DNA of 64,000 nt from Rhynchonema sp. JSB1_4 (Eukaryota; Nematoda; Chromadorea; Monhysterida; Xyalidae): NCBI GenBank assembly GCA_030248065.1, contig JASAMV010002933.1, positions 62,001 to 126,000 on the forward strand, read 5' to 3'. Positions 23,001 to 34,464 of this stretch are shown one piece after another. A program made the position numbers and the translations under genes. The number at the start of each line of letters is the position of its first letter. The first letter of the stretch is position 1. Below the pieces are notes generated by a model. That model was not told where the DNA came from and made no database searches. It was given only the letters and a program-made list of their open reading frames with translations.

Positions 23001-25409
23001 GGGTTGCAATTCCTATTGATGGCGCTCAGGGAAGAAGCCAAATCGCTCGAGGTACAGCACACCTGGTCATGACTTGCATTTTTGGATTTTTTGGTCTCAA
23101 TTCGATTTTGGAGCAATCAATCACATGCACACATATCGGCGCATTCAAACCTGCGCGCGCATTCCTTTTCTCTCGCTCATAATTTTGCAAATCGGCAGAC
23201 TTAACGGTAGTTAAGCACGGAATTATGCAACAGCCAAACTCCACAGACATCGTTGCACTAGTGATTCCGTGATATACCCTAATGATAGCTCACACACATA
23301 ACTAGTTTTGTTAGAAAAGAATTTTTGAAAACGCGTTTGAAACATCACCCGGCCAGATTAACTGAAATTTCGCTAAACCTGTAGTGTTATGATCGGCGGT
23401 GTTGGCGTTGGTGGTAGCACAGTGATCGACAGAGCAGATGAAGCATCGCTTCTATCGCGAGAAATCGGTGAATTTCGCGTTTTAGCAGTTCTGAATTCTG
23501 ATTGGGTGCATGACATCATAGCGGAGCTGGCTGCTGACTGGCTGTTGTTGGCGCGCGTGTGTGTGCGTTTCTTTCCTCGTGTATTCTTTTTGTCTTCTTA
23601 GGCCTTGTTTTTTTGGCAGAAACAGCAGCGAGTTGATTGTCAGGTTAAGCTACGTTCAATTCAGTAACAGCCTACGTTTCATTTTTGGTTTTGCAAGATA
23701 GATTTTTACTTTTTAAAGAGAACCCTCGATAGATAATTCTGCATCGCCCTCAAGCTGCACTTTTTGACAAGTAGCTTTTGACCAAGAGTGCTGAATATAA
23801 GATTTTACATCGCCTCAAGCTGAAGTTTCTGACCAAGAATGCTCGATATAAAATTTTATTATTTATTATTTATATTTATTTATTGCCCTGAAGCTGCTGT
23901 TTTTGTGATTTGCAGTTTTTACATTCTTGTGACCCATTCGCAAGCAAACTCAAACGTATAATACACATATGTTCTCTTCCGACAAAACCTGATTGCGAAA
24001 TGTCATTTGTTTTGTAGTTGATAGCTGCATCATGAACACTTTGCCAAGCGGTGAACTGTGGTAGTCCATATGAACAGTGCAACCTAAAAAATTGGAAGAT
24101 TTTTTAGTCCGGCCCAAGGTAGGCACTCTGGGTTTGGTTTTATTCAAACCAGGAATACCGTTTTGACCAAGAATGCTCGCTATAAAGTTCTATATTGCCC
24201 TTGGTAGGTATTTTGGATCTAATTGTCGAGCAAAGATTGAGCAGTGGCTCAAGTAAATGGGAAGGGTAGGTGACAATTAGCGAGTATTGTGCCCATTGTA
24301 CCGTCAGCAGTTACACTTGTTACCCCATTGTTCCATCAGAACTATACTGTTATCCTTGTTTCTCGCAATTGTACCGTCAGAAGTATACACACACACGGCT
24401 ACATTAATTTGAGGATGTTGCATAATTCCGTAAGCCTGTTTAGACTCTTTTTTCCTAGTATTTTATTGTTTTAGATATTGAGCGTGTGCGAAAACAACTT
24501 GCCTGTGGCATACCTGATGCAATTGATCGATGTCGTCGCTGTGAAACCGAACTTCAAAACTCTCAGCGCCATCGGTCGGTTTACGGGCATTTGATGATTG
24601 TTATGACATTGGCTAATTAGACGGCGGTTGACGAAGACCAGACAGTAAAACTTTTGGCGTGTCAGCCCATCCACAGTAATTGTCCTTCAGTGCTCGAATA
24701 GGGTTGTTTATCGAGATCGGCATCGGGATTTCGTAATTGGTATAATGAGTACAGGTTTTTTGCGTACGGTGCTCCAATTGTGACTCATGCCATTAGGCTG
24801 GCTGATGTTTCATTTGGTACGCAGATGAAACTACGCCGCAATTCAGATACATATTTTTCCGAATTCGGAATTAGATTAATTTCAGATTTCGTTTGTCATA
24901 TTTATTTTTGAAGCATACAAACGGCAACTCCACTTTTTATTAGGTCTATAATCCCGATAAGAACCCCACTAAGACTGCTGGATCGGGAACTGGCTTTTTA
25001 ATCGGGATCGGGATATTGAAATATCTGGAATTGAAATTTTCTGGGCCGGATTGCGAGATTCGGGTTCCCACTCGAGCACTGTCATCTACACTACTAAAAC
25101 AGGAAGTCGTATGTCTGTGGCCCCTTCCTCGGGGGCACAGCTCAATTTTCACGCGTAGCTTTGGGTATGCTAACGGGTTTTCGGATAGGCCAGCGTGCGC
25201 GGGCGCGAAGTTTTAGCCGGGCCGTAGGCACGGGCCCCGTTTAGTTCACAGTAACATTCGGATGTACGCATTTATTATTCGAAACATCCGAAGAGTTAGG
25301 GACAATTTTCAGATAATGTCGAGTCGGGTCGTGATTTCGACGTCCTGATGAAAAAACTGCTGTCATTGCCTCAAGACAGTGAACTCGTGGTCAACATAGG
25401 CGAAAAGGG
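20039..25409 (+). CDS. RanGAP-like leucine-rich-repeat exons
   Basis: Exons 20039-20184, 20417-20581, 21061-21099, 21176-21352, 21808-21942, 22149-22316, 22935-23051, 24475-24574 and 25313-25409, nearly all phase 0. The repeats are of the RNase-inhibitor/RanGAP type (about 28 residues): ITTLDLNGMSLNAETVKPLG, PLRTLDLSANAIGG, TIRTINFTNIGLGGAGAK, RHIMLDKNKFGHDDDHCLQI, TLETLTMANCSVTAAGMRIV, LRAVDFSSNCLCGQ and LTRCIVDSALSLNEAGLQFL. Order and spacing follow RanGAP1, which activates GTP hydrolysis by Ran. The segment HALFGNILKS sits where RanGAP has DMFTGRLRTE, but the catalytic Arg appears replaced by Asn. The ATG at 20043 could start a separate gene, yet the upstream exon joins in phase. A stop at 24592 is bypassed if the GTCGGT donor at 24575 is used. 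Confidence 0.6.
20225..20355. mobile_element. intronic MITE of the 13141-13392 family
   Basis: Starts ACTTGGCGATCGGTCC and ends GGACCGGACCAAGTTT; contains TTTACGCTAGTCGAAATTAG and GGTCACGTGATC. Inside the intron 20185-20416. Confidence 0.5.
22637..22915. mobile_element. MITE with GGGCAATTGAGCAAAGC ends and TTAGGC core
   Basis: Ends GGGCAATTGAGCAAAGCAC and TTTGCTCAATTGCCC are inverted repeats. Next inside are inverted TTTGAGCAAG/CTTGCTCAAA and AAAGAGCAGAG/CTCTGCTCTTTT pairs. The centre is a degenerate array of TTAGGC(TTGGGC). Copies lie at 27016-27283 and 36981-37242. Lies in an intron. Confidence 0.75.
23052..24474. other. long intron, no exon supported
   Basis: 1.4 kb of AT-rich DNA. 23700-24200 contains several imperfect copies of a motif around TGACCAAGAATGCTCG(A/C)TATAAA, suggesting an old tandem repeat. 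Nothing else is recognisable. Confidence 0.4.
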
Positions 25410-26226
25410 GTGCGTTTCGGTCTCATATTGACAATACAAGTATATTATGATATCAAAGTTTATGATCGGATCGGCTCTGCCTTGATCGCGGCTCTTCGTC
25501 GGCAAAGATGCAGTATACCCATGTACATTGATTTGCTTGTTGGTGACCACGCATCTATACATGTAGGTTTGACCCGACGTTCAGCTGTTTCAAGACAAGT
25601 GCAAGCAGCTATGCACATGCCACATAGCAATCTTTACGCCAATGGGGCAGTGACGCAGACGTATAATATCTGTATGTATACATTATGGAAATACAGTATG
25701 GGCAGTCCATCGGCTCATGGCACTTTTTATACACACAGCGCATGCAGCAGCGCGCTCCATTTTCTAAACAAAATGTACACTTTGAGCGAGTGTCATACTT
25801 TGACGACCGCTTTTTAATTTCTCCGGTTTTCATTTGCTGCTTGTTTTTTCTGCACTTTTCTGCACTGTTGCAAAATTTGGGGATGTTTCAACGGATCACT
25901 GCAGAAAATAGATGCATTCATTGACGGCCGTAATGCAGTGTGCAGCGTGTGCGTGCGAGTGCCATGAGCTGGCGGATTGCCTATACATGTGGTGAGAGAA
26001 ATCACGTGAGCAAGCACGCAGACGGCCCGCAGACGTGATCACCAAGTTAAAGGCAATCTACACAGCAGCATGCGACTCAACCTACCGTAATCCACAAAAT
26101 GTTTCGGGTTAGATATACAGTATATTCGCACACACTTCCATTTCAGGATTACGGTAGTTCCAGGTCGCAGGCTCCCGTGGACTGCCTTTACGCCACAGAA
26201 TAATGTTTATGAAATATGTTTTTCAG

Positions 26227-27962
26227 CAGTTTTATGTCGGTTGAGGACAGCCAATCAGAGGACGCGTCCGGGAACACCGGCACCAGTGCTACACGGTCGT
26301 CAACCAATGGTAATGCGCTCGATTCCTCCGTTGAAGGTTTGTCAACAAGAATGACAAAAATGCTCCAGAGGTGACAAAAGTTGCATAATCTGAAATCTAT
26401 TTTCGTTCGGTGGTCGCTGTTGCGTGGGGTTCTGTCGGGGTCGGAGAACAGACATTTTGAAGAAGTTGAGAAATTCTGGCTGTTGCGCTTGGCTTTATGA
26501 GCAAGGAATGCGCTATAGTGCCACGTCGCAGAAACAATGACGAAGAGAAGCCCGTGTCCAGATAAAACGTTTGTTACAAATGGGTTCAGCAGCCGGATCC
26601 CATTGAATCGGCTGATAGTGTTTGGTTTGGGCTCGAGCTCAGGCGGATTTAAGCCCATACACGCGCATCGATTGTCGTTGACACCGGGTGTCAAACCTGC
26701 GTGCACCTGCGTCATTTGTTCATGTAATAACTGCACCATTTTATTCAGATGAGGCCTCAATCAGCAACAACGTCAATGGTAATTGGTGTGAGCGACAGCA
26801 GGAGGTCACATCGACGGCCATAGATGGCAATGTGTACGTTGTCGGCAACAGCGATTTGATAGGTTTGTCTACTATATTTTAAAAAACTTTTACATTTATT
26901 TAAAAAATACTTTTAAATTATACTTGTCTGAACCAGGCCAGATTGTTGATTGCCAAGATGTTTCACGTAGTGTGTGTGCCGACAGACACTGGGTAACTGC
27001 GTTCGGTCGGTGGCCGGGCAGTTGAGCAAAGCACATTTGAGCAAGACCACTTTGAGCAAGAAAAAAGGTCAGAGCCGAAAGAGCAGAGTTCTTATTTTGT
27101 CCCAATGGCTTAGGCTTGGGCTGATTTAGGTATCGGGCTTACGCTTAGGCTTAGGCCTACACTTAGGCTTAGTTTTGTGTTTGGGTTTAGGCCTATCCGT
27201 TTTTAAGTTCTGCTCTTTTGGTCTCTGCTCTTTTTCACTTGCTCAAACTGGTCTTGCCCAAATGTGCTTTTCTGAATTGCCTGTCTGCCGTTAGGGTCAG
27301 CTATAATTTTATTACCTAATTAATTATAATTACATCATTAGTATCATTGATTGAGGCATGGCATATCAAACTTGACGATTGGGTTGTGTTTGCTTTGATT
27401 GCATCGAACGTTCAGCGCTTGAAGCACTAACTTTTGTCACGTGGACCTGGTCGTGTTCTCAGATTCAATTGGACCAGACGAATACTACTCACAATATGTT
27501 ATTAATGTTTCAGCAACGAAAGTCTGGGGTTGGTTACGACCTCATGACGCTACTCACGTTTTATCGATCAAACCAATCTTCACGGAAAGGGCCAATGGAT
27601 CTTTCGCAATATCGTTAAAAGAGCGATCCAATAAATCGGAAATCGTGCGCAAGAATGTGCTAAAAACACTCGCACGTGTGTGCGAATCGCATCGTAGTCA
27701 GCTGTATCGCACCAGGAGCGAAGCACTGCAGGCGGTGAGTGGATTCGGATTTGATCAGATAATTTCGGTCGCTGACATTAATCGTTCCGTATTGGGTGAT
27801 TAGTTTTTCGATCGAAATAATACAATAAAAATACTGCAATTTCAGTTGGAGAGTCGCCTTCAGGCGGTGACCCCAACAACAAATGGGCCGCAGGCACCTT
27901 CCCCGAATACTGCATTCAGGCCATTTCACCAGCTGAGGCGATCTCAACCGGGTGCTGGTTAG
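26227..27962 (+). CDS. Ser-rich linker and possible RRF-like domain
   Basis: Exons 26227-26309, 26749-26862, 27463-27734 and 27846-27962, phase-compatible with each other and with 25313-25409. The first two give a Ser/Asn/Asp-rich linker (SVEDSQSEDASGNTGTSATR). The large exon reads YVINVSATKVWGWLRP, then IFTERANGSFAISLKERSNK and RKNVLKTLARVCESHRSQLY. This loosely follows ribosome recycling factor (hydrophobic strand, G-x-[LIV]-x-[LIV]-x-hPxxTxExR, then a long amphipathic helix with a terminal R-x-x-R). The RRF call is tentative; a generic helical domain is possible. The last exon is Pro/Thr-rich and hits a stop at 27960-27962 unless a GTTAGT donor at 27958 is used. Confidence 0.4.
27016..27283. 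mobile_element. MITE, TTAGGC-core family, second copy
   Basis: Same architecture as 22637-22915, with a slightly diverged left end (GGGCAGTTGAGCAAAGC) and right end (TTTTCTGAATTGCC). Confidence 0.7.
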
Positions 27963-28058
27963 TTGGTTGCTGTACATAAGTTGGTACGTACACATATAGG
28001 TAGTGCTTCCGAATTTATAATATCACCTGCTGTGCTTGAATGTGGATCCATATATAGC

Positions 28059-28793
28059 CAGGGTTGGATTTAAAGAAATTTTTATCATCGGACTTTTTTT
28101 TTGAATTTATAAAAAAATTTTTAAGATTTACTTTTTTTTATTCCGGACCACAAAAATTTCGGTTCTCAATGTGAAAAATTGTCGAAATTTTTTTTGTAAG
28201 TTTGATTGTATTGAGAATAAAGGAATAGTTGATATCGACTGGTTGTGTGTTTGCAAATGGGCAGTAACAGCAAGGTGATGTTTTTTACGATGAGCCCGAT
28301 AACGTGACAATCGTCTTGCGGATGGTCTGTCCACTATAGGTTGTCATATGAAAAGTAAAGGCGTGTCACGCACGGGAAAGGTAAATAACTGGCGCATTTC
28401 TTTACTAACGTTACATGAAAAAAGCTGCATAACCCGTAGTTAGTGACCTCCGGGGTTTATGCATGATGATACTTGAAGCAGATTTGTCTTTGGAAGAACT
28501 AAATGCGCACATCATGACGGCTATTTAGGTCGCTTAGACCACGGACACGGACAGTCTAACATTGTCATGACATTGTACCGAAGCGAAACGAGCGCCGCAG
28601 GCGGTTTTTTGAGAGAAATCAAGCAGAAATATGCACAAAAACATGCATTTTATAGGAAAAAAGGCTAAAATAATGAAAAAAAGTTCCGAAATAATAAAAA
28701 AGTGAACTTATTTTTCTAATTTTAAAAAACCGAAAAAGTGGCGAACTTGTTTAAAAATTTTTTTTAAGTTTTACTTTTTTTAACCCAACCCTG
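28059..28793. mobile_element. MITE, CAGGGTTGG family, with target duplication
   Basis: Starts CAGGGTTGGATTTAAAG and ends AACCCAACCCTG. The flanks TATATAGC (left) and TATATAGA (right) match at 7 of 8 positions, consistent with the 8-bp duplication of hAT elements. The interior includes a GCGCCGCAGGCGG palindrome-like motif near 28592. Confidence 0.6.
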
Positions 28794-29256
28794 TATATAG
28801 ATCAGGAACAGTGTGCTCGAAAATTAAAAAATGGTACCAGCTGGGACTTCATCTAGCTGCCCATATGCACACGCACTGGGCGCATTAGCAAACGTCAAGC
28901 TCGGTCTGGGACTCTAAAGCAATACAAGTCCAACATCTAAGCCCCGATTTTGAGACGTGGGAACTGAAAAGCACTGGGTTTTCCGGTTGCCCTTTTTTGA
29001 TCTGGTTTCGCAGCCAAGTGTGCATCAGGTTATCGCCAGCGCAAATGCATTTCTTAGAAGTTCGTGGGCGTGACTCTCCTTGCCTCTGAAAATCAGTTCT
29101 TGTGCGGAACCTTGAGTTGTCAAGGTATCAATGCACAATCGAGCTCGGTAATAAGTACGGTTGCATGAAACGGTATTATACGTCAGTTGCGCACACTTTT
29201 AAGTACTTTTTGTGTACTTGTACATTTCTTATACTTTGAGATTCCGCCGCACGCAG

Positions 29257-32200
29257 GCGTCTTCACTACAGTAGCGGTGGTGAAACAAACGCAGCTGCAC
29301 CGCTGGTGGTGACAAGTGATTCAGGTTTGTTTATTGTTTCATGACTAGCTGTACATATGTACATGTATGTAGGTCCCTCCAGCATAACCAACTGAGCTGC
29401 ACACTATACTGTTCCTTATGGATTTGGCAAACGCGCTTGAAATGATTCTCTCAAAGCGCTTGTCAGGGTACTCAGTGGAATGAAGACAATTTCTTGTGTT
29501 CTGCCATCCCAACAACAGCCGAATGAAGCGCGTCTGCCTTGAGCCAGCCATGTGACTCTGATTTGTGTTCCCAGATTTACTAGCTGTACCACCTGCTTAC
29601 AGCCGACAAGCAACTTTAACGTTGGCTGTGGTAACTGGCACTGAAAACAAATGATCATTAACCATATGTCCACTATACTTCAGCAGACGCATCTCTGCGC
29701 GACGACGAAATCGCAGTTGACAATGACGAGGATGACGATCGACCCCCACCGCCGCCGCCCGCCGTCGGTGATGGCGTGCCCGCCCCACAGCCCGCCGGTA
29801 ACGACCAAGACGCAGCAGCCGCTTCGGTCCAACCCGCCGTTGAACTGCCGGCGCAAGTAGTGGCCGCGATCGGTAAGTTGTGAAAAAAACAGATCGTCTG
29901 TTTATTGTGACATTTACCACCGTTAAGTCCTGCATGCGCGGGCCATTCATTACATCGTGGCATTTATGCACGAACAACATGCACGCGCATAACATGCTGC
30001 GTGAAGTGTCCGTGACGCTGTGGATGGCTCATACAAGGGGATAATTTTGTTAGCTGTTGCAGAATCAAATCCGCCGAAGTCTCTCCAGTAGGCCCTTGTC
30101 TGAGAAGGAGGAGCTACATAGCCGGTTATTATGTCAGGCAAATCAGACAGTTTTTCTTGCAACACACATGGTATAAAAAACCGACATAGTACAGTATATC
30201 GACTGACTCACTGGATAGCGCGCCTTGTGTACTGTATGTACAGTATAACACAATCTTGAACATCACTATGGCCAACACATACGTACTTCATATCCGATTT
30301 CCGACTAATTTTTAAGCATTGGATTTTTGTTTGGATATCGTTTGATTGATGGGAAAACAAACAGTTGATTGGATATCGTGCAAAACAGCAAATTTTAAGC
30401 ACGAAGTGCGGTTTATGCGCGAGACCACATCATCCGTTATGAATCTTGATGATCGGATCGGCCCCAGTCACATGCCTTTTTGTATTTGAGGACCATTCGA
30501 CAAGCGTATTCTGTAGCCTCACCCAAAGGCCGGCCACCAGACACGTTTTAAGCTGGTTGAAAATCTAATGCACCATGAATATCATCGATAGAAACGTCAC
30601 GTGACCAATCTGATCCGATCACCCAGGTTTGATACTACCGTATGCCACCGACGAAATGCGTGACCAATGGTCAACTGAGTTTGCGCAATTTATTCGTACC
30701 TAAATTCAGTCAATGATGATTGCCTTCTGTTCAGGCACACTACCGACGTTGGTCGCATCCGTCGGGACGCTATCCACCGAGGTCACGGCACTCACCGTCA
30801 ATATCAACACTCTAGAGCAAAATGTTGGAGGTGAGTTGGAGGAGTTACATGTGATGTGTAGTACCACAACAGTTCTTTCAAACATAAATGTTCTGTGCAG
30901 AAAGGCTGGTGGCGATCGAACAAGCAATCACAAATTGGGTACCTCCCGCACCGGCCCCTGCCATCCTGCCACCGCCGGTCAACCGCCTTGGACGTTACGT
31001 TACATTCAACGGTGCGTGTGAGACGTTGTTGTTCGGTGGTTGTGTGTAAGGCGCTGGCATTGTTGTCGACCAAGCGGTCTGTCTGGAAACTAATGTGCAT
31101 GAACGGCACAATCTTGATATGGAGTCGAGTTACAGTAACTGGAAGACTTCTTTTGGTCCGCCTTCACGATTAGGGTAAATAAAAAGTAAAAATCACGTTA
31201 CAGGCCCGTGGTCGGCTTGTTTTCCATCTGAGATCGGGCTTTCTGTTCTGGCTGCCCTGATCTTGCAAGGCGACCCCAAAATTCTACCATTTTTCCGCGA
31301 CATAAATCGAAAAGTTGACCATACACAGGCAATGGTGCGGGTTAGTTGCTGGGCAAGGCATGTACATACTATGTGCGCAATCTATGCAGGAGGACGGCCG
31401 CCGTACGTGACCACGGCCAGCGGTCAACGCGTCTACGTGACCATCGGCGTCATTGGAGCGTTGAACAGGACGCACATTTGCATCGATGATGTGCACAATT
31501 GGCCTGTGAGTGGCGCTTGATAAAGTTTTGTGTCTGAAGGTAAGGTACATGAGCTGCGTATGGCGTTTGAGATCGTGTTCATGTGGCGAAGTGATTGTAT
31601 TATACTGCATGTGCACTCACACTGATGTAGTGTATAAATCGAATGCGCACAATAATATCCTGCAACTATGTACCTATATTCTGACAATACTTTTGGGAGA
31701 AACTGTTCAAACGCGTTGCCTGATCCGTCAAGCGCACGCTGCTCGCGCAGCCAACTGAGTTTCGTAGCATTTCGCAAATTACTACGATAGATTTGTGTGT
31801 TGAGCGACTAGCAGTCACGTGACCGCTATAGCCAATGCACGCATAATGCGCTTTACGGATCAGGCAACGCGTTTGAAAAGTTTCTCCCAAAGGTATTGTC
31901 AGAGTATACATATACTGTAGGTATAATGCATATGTCGTGCCATTAGAACTATCGCGCACACCGCTTATGATTGGGGAGACCTACAGTACATACACAAACC
32001 TCCGTGATCTCGTCCCATTCCCTCATTTAGCCGTACCCCTACAACGTTACCTACAGAGCTGGGCAAAAAAATTTTTTTACGAAAAAAAGGCTTTTGAAAA
32101 AACTTAAAAATTTTTTTTTACATTTTTTCAGGCAAATTTGGCGCGTTTTTCAGGCAAATTTGGTAAAAATTAAAAAAATTTTAAATTTTTTCCAACCCTG

Positions 32201-34464
32201 GTTATCTATGCATTTTGGGAAAAGCTAGTCCAGTTTCAAAATTGACTTCGCTTTTTCTCAGGCTTAGGCTTAATTTAATTTCTAATTTTCCTAGTCCAGA
32301 AAATGGTTGTAAAAGCCGATTCTCTAGGAACTCGTTTTTTCTCTGCTTTTTATGGGGCTAGGTTGTTAGTTTATTTAGTATTTTACAAAAAAAGTTTTTA
32401 TTTTTGCGCAATTTTTTAAATTTGCTCTTGCTCGCTTTTTTGCCTTCATTTATTTCTCTGTTTTTTCCTTTTCATTGCTGCCTTCATCAAGCTCTCACTT
32501 TTTATGGTGTCTTCTACTAATAGATAATATTAATCTGCCACAACTTTCCATTTTTATAATTAGGCTTGGGCTTAGGCTCAGGCTTACTACTAGGCTTAGG
32601 CTTAGGACAAACCTTGAGCCAACCCGTGCGAAAATGAAAATTCGCGTTTTCTCTCAGTCAAGGCAACTGGACTAGCTTTTCCCAACATGCGTTTACCTAT
32701 GTATACCTATACACACACGTCGTGTGCTGTCTACTGGCTACCCATATCACGTCTGGTTCTCCGCGTTATCTAATACAAAAGATTTTGAAAGATGGAAGAG
32801 AACTGAGACCCCAAAATGAAAGTTTAAGGCAAGTCGCGATTGCAGCAAAGTGCATTTATACCAACCAATAGCAAGCTCTGTGCATCTTATACGCTTTCGA
32901 ACCAAATCGCACTTTTCAGGACAAATATGTTCGTCTCGCGTGTGAACGAACCGAGAACATCGACATGCAGGTGCAGGGACAAAACCGTCCAGTAGCGGAA
33001 CTCGCACAAGAGTTGCTGACCCGGTTCCCAGCCGTAGCAGGCCATGTGCACCCGGTCATTGCTGGTGGACCGAATGGACTTGGTCCATATCTGGATGACG
33101 GTTGGTGGTCGGCGACATTTGGCGAAATCAACTGGGTGATCGCGGTCCGGTTTTGCCTTGGTCGTGGGACCAGCATCAGCAAATCGCGAGATGTCCTGGT
33201 GCATCCATGCGACCATGGCAATGGATCGAACCAATCATCTTTGTTTGAGTTCGATCATTGTGCTTGAGTAGTACATGGCGTGTATGTACAGTACGTGTGT
33301 GCGGCATTGCATTCGGTGTTTCTGCTTGAAATGTCAGAGACTAAAATCTGTGAAGGCCGCAATGCATTGAAGCCGCTCTCTATTGAGGATTTTTGGAAAT
33401 GTATGGGTATCATGATACAATTTTCGACCGACCGTCGCGTAAATGTTCTCAATATATCGTTCCGTGGAAAAAATCACGTGACGAAAGTCGGATTGGACCG
33501 CCAGACCGTTTTGATATCATGCCCATAGCTGCCCATTTGCATGTCTGCCGAAGTACGTAATCATGTCGACCTTGCAAACTTTTTCAACTGTCAAACTTGA
33601 TCCCACTGATTTAGGCAAGGACCCGTTGATTCGCGTGAACAATCACGAAATTATGATTTGCCGGGGCATCATCAACGGAGTGCGCGAGAAACACCTGTGC
33701 GTGAACGACAGCTTAAACTGGCATGTTAGTCATCAATAAATATTCGGTAATGACTTTGGTATCGACAACTTGTACGACAACTGGATGTATACTCCGCCCA
33801 CCAGCTCATGACACTTTTTGATGCTGCTGGCTAGGTTGTTCCCTTCCTCCACGTTCTAATGAAAGAGAAGTTGAGCTTCCAAAAACAATTATTTTTTTGT
33901 GAAACTGACGTGTTTTACCCATTGATTCACTTGATATAATGTCCCGAAGGCACAGGTCAGTCACAAACCTTCAGACCTGAAGGTCAGACCGACAGTCGAC
34001 TTCGGATGCGTAACAACACTCAGTTCAATACAATCAAGTGCGTTTTTTTGGTTGAAAATAGTGAAGAAATTTTTTTTCATGTGCTGAACGGATACAATGT
34101 TGAAACGCTTGCATCTTGCTTTTCAATGTCCAAAAGCTTTTTACATAATTAAATTTGATCGAATTAAATCTCTTTCGACACATTCTATCATTTTTTGTGT
34201 CTTTGCAAAATCGGTCACGCAATTTCTCTTTCACTAGAACGTGGAGGAAGGGAACAAGCCAGCCAGCAGCAACACAAAGTGCGATGAGTTGATAGGTGGA
34301 CTATACAGGCATCATAACAGATATTTGTATACGCGTACGCGTTACAGCTCGCGATCTTAAAACAAGTTTGCCGGCGACACTTTGGGAACGATTATAACGT
34401 GGATGGTAATAAAGTGGATTTGGCTCGTGATCTACGGGTAGCCTTTCCGCTGCAGCAGCAGTAA
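29257..34464 (+). CDS. Pro/Ala-rich coiled-coil protein with duplicated C-terminal domain
   Basis: Exons 29257-29324, 29684-29872, 30735-30830, 30901-31011, 31204-31334, 31390-31505, 32920-33100, 33615-33724 and 34348-34464 (TAA at 34462-34464). All junctions fit in phase except 31334/31390, where the exact donor is unresolved. Order: acidic then poly-Pro/Ala linker (29684-29872), a heptad-like coiled coil (TLPTLVASVGTLSTEVTALT through ERLVAIEQAITNW), then two related ~100-residue units. Unit 1: RVYVTIGVIGALNRTHICID, DDVHNWPDKYVRLACERT, RPVAELAQELLTRFP. Unit 2: EIMICRGIINGVREKHLCVN, NDSLNWHLAILKQVCRRHFG, KVDLARDLRVAFP. A remote BEN-domain resemblance is possible. It may be the C-terminus of the large upstream gene (an exon would be missing between 27962 and 29257) or a separate gene. 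Confidence 0.55.
30443..30635. mobile_element. intronic MITE of the 13141-13392 family
   Basis: Starts AATCTTGATGATCGGATCGG and ends CTGATCCGATCACCCAGGTT; contains GACAAGCGTA and GTCACGTGACC. In the intron 29873-30734. Confidence 0.55.
31674..31908. mobile_element. MITE with long near-palindromic ends
   Basis: Inverted ends: TCTGACAATACTTTTGGGAGAA at the left and TTCTCCCAAAGGTATTGTCAGA at the right, extending inward through CAAACGCGTTGCCTGATCCG. A more palindromic copy lies at 37947-38126 inside the fold-back element. Flanked by TATA. In the intron 31506-32919. Confidence 0.7.
32057..32203. mobile_element. short AT-rich MITE, GGGTTGG family
   Basis: Begins GAGCTGGGCAAAAAAAT and ends TTTTTTCCAACCCTGG; the interior is mostly A and T runs with a repeated TTTTTCAGGCAAATTTGG motif. 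32204-32650 then holds TTAGGC-like stretches (GGCTTAGGCTTA) without inverted ends. Confidence 0.4.
33787..34315. mobile_element. DNA element with TATA(GT)CCGCCCACCAGCTCATG ends
   Basis: Inverted ends of about 90 bp: TATACTCCGCCCACCAGC at 33787 and its diverged complement ending TGGACTATA at 34315, including TTCCCTTCCTCCACGTTCTA on the left and its complement on the right. A shorter copy (39104-39388) is duplicated inside the fold-back arms. In the intron before the last exon of the + strand gene. Confidence 0.65.
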
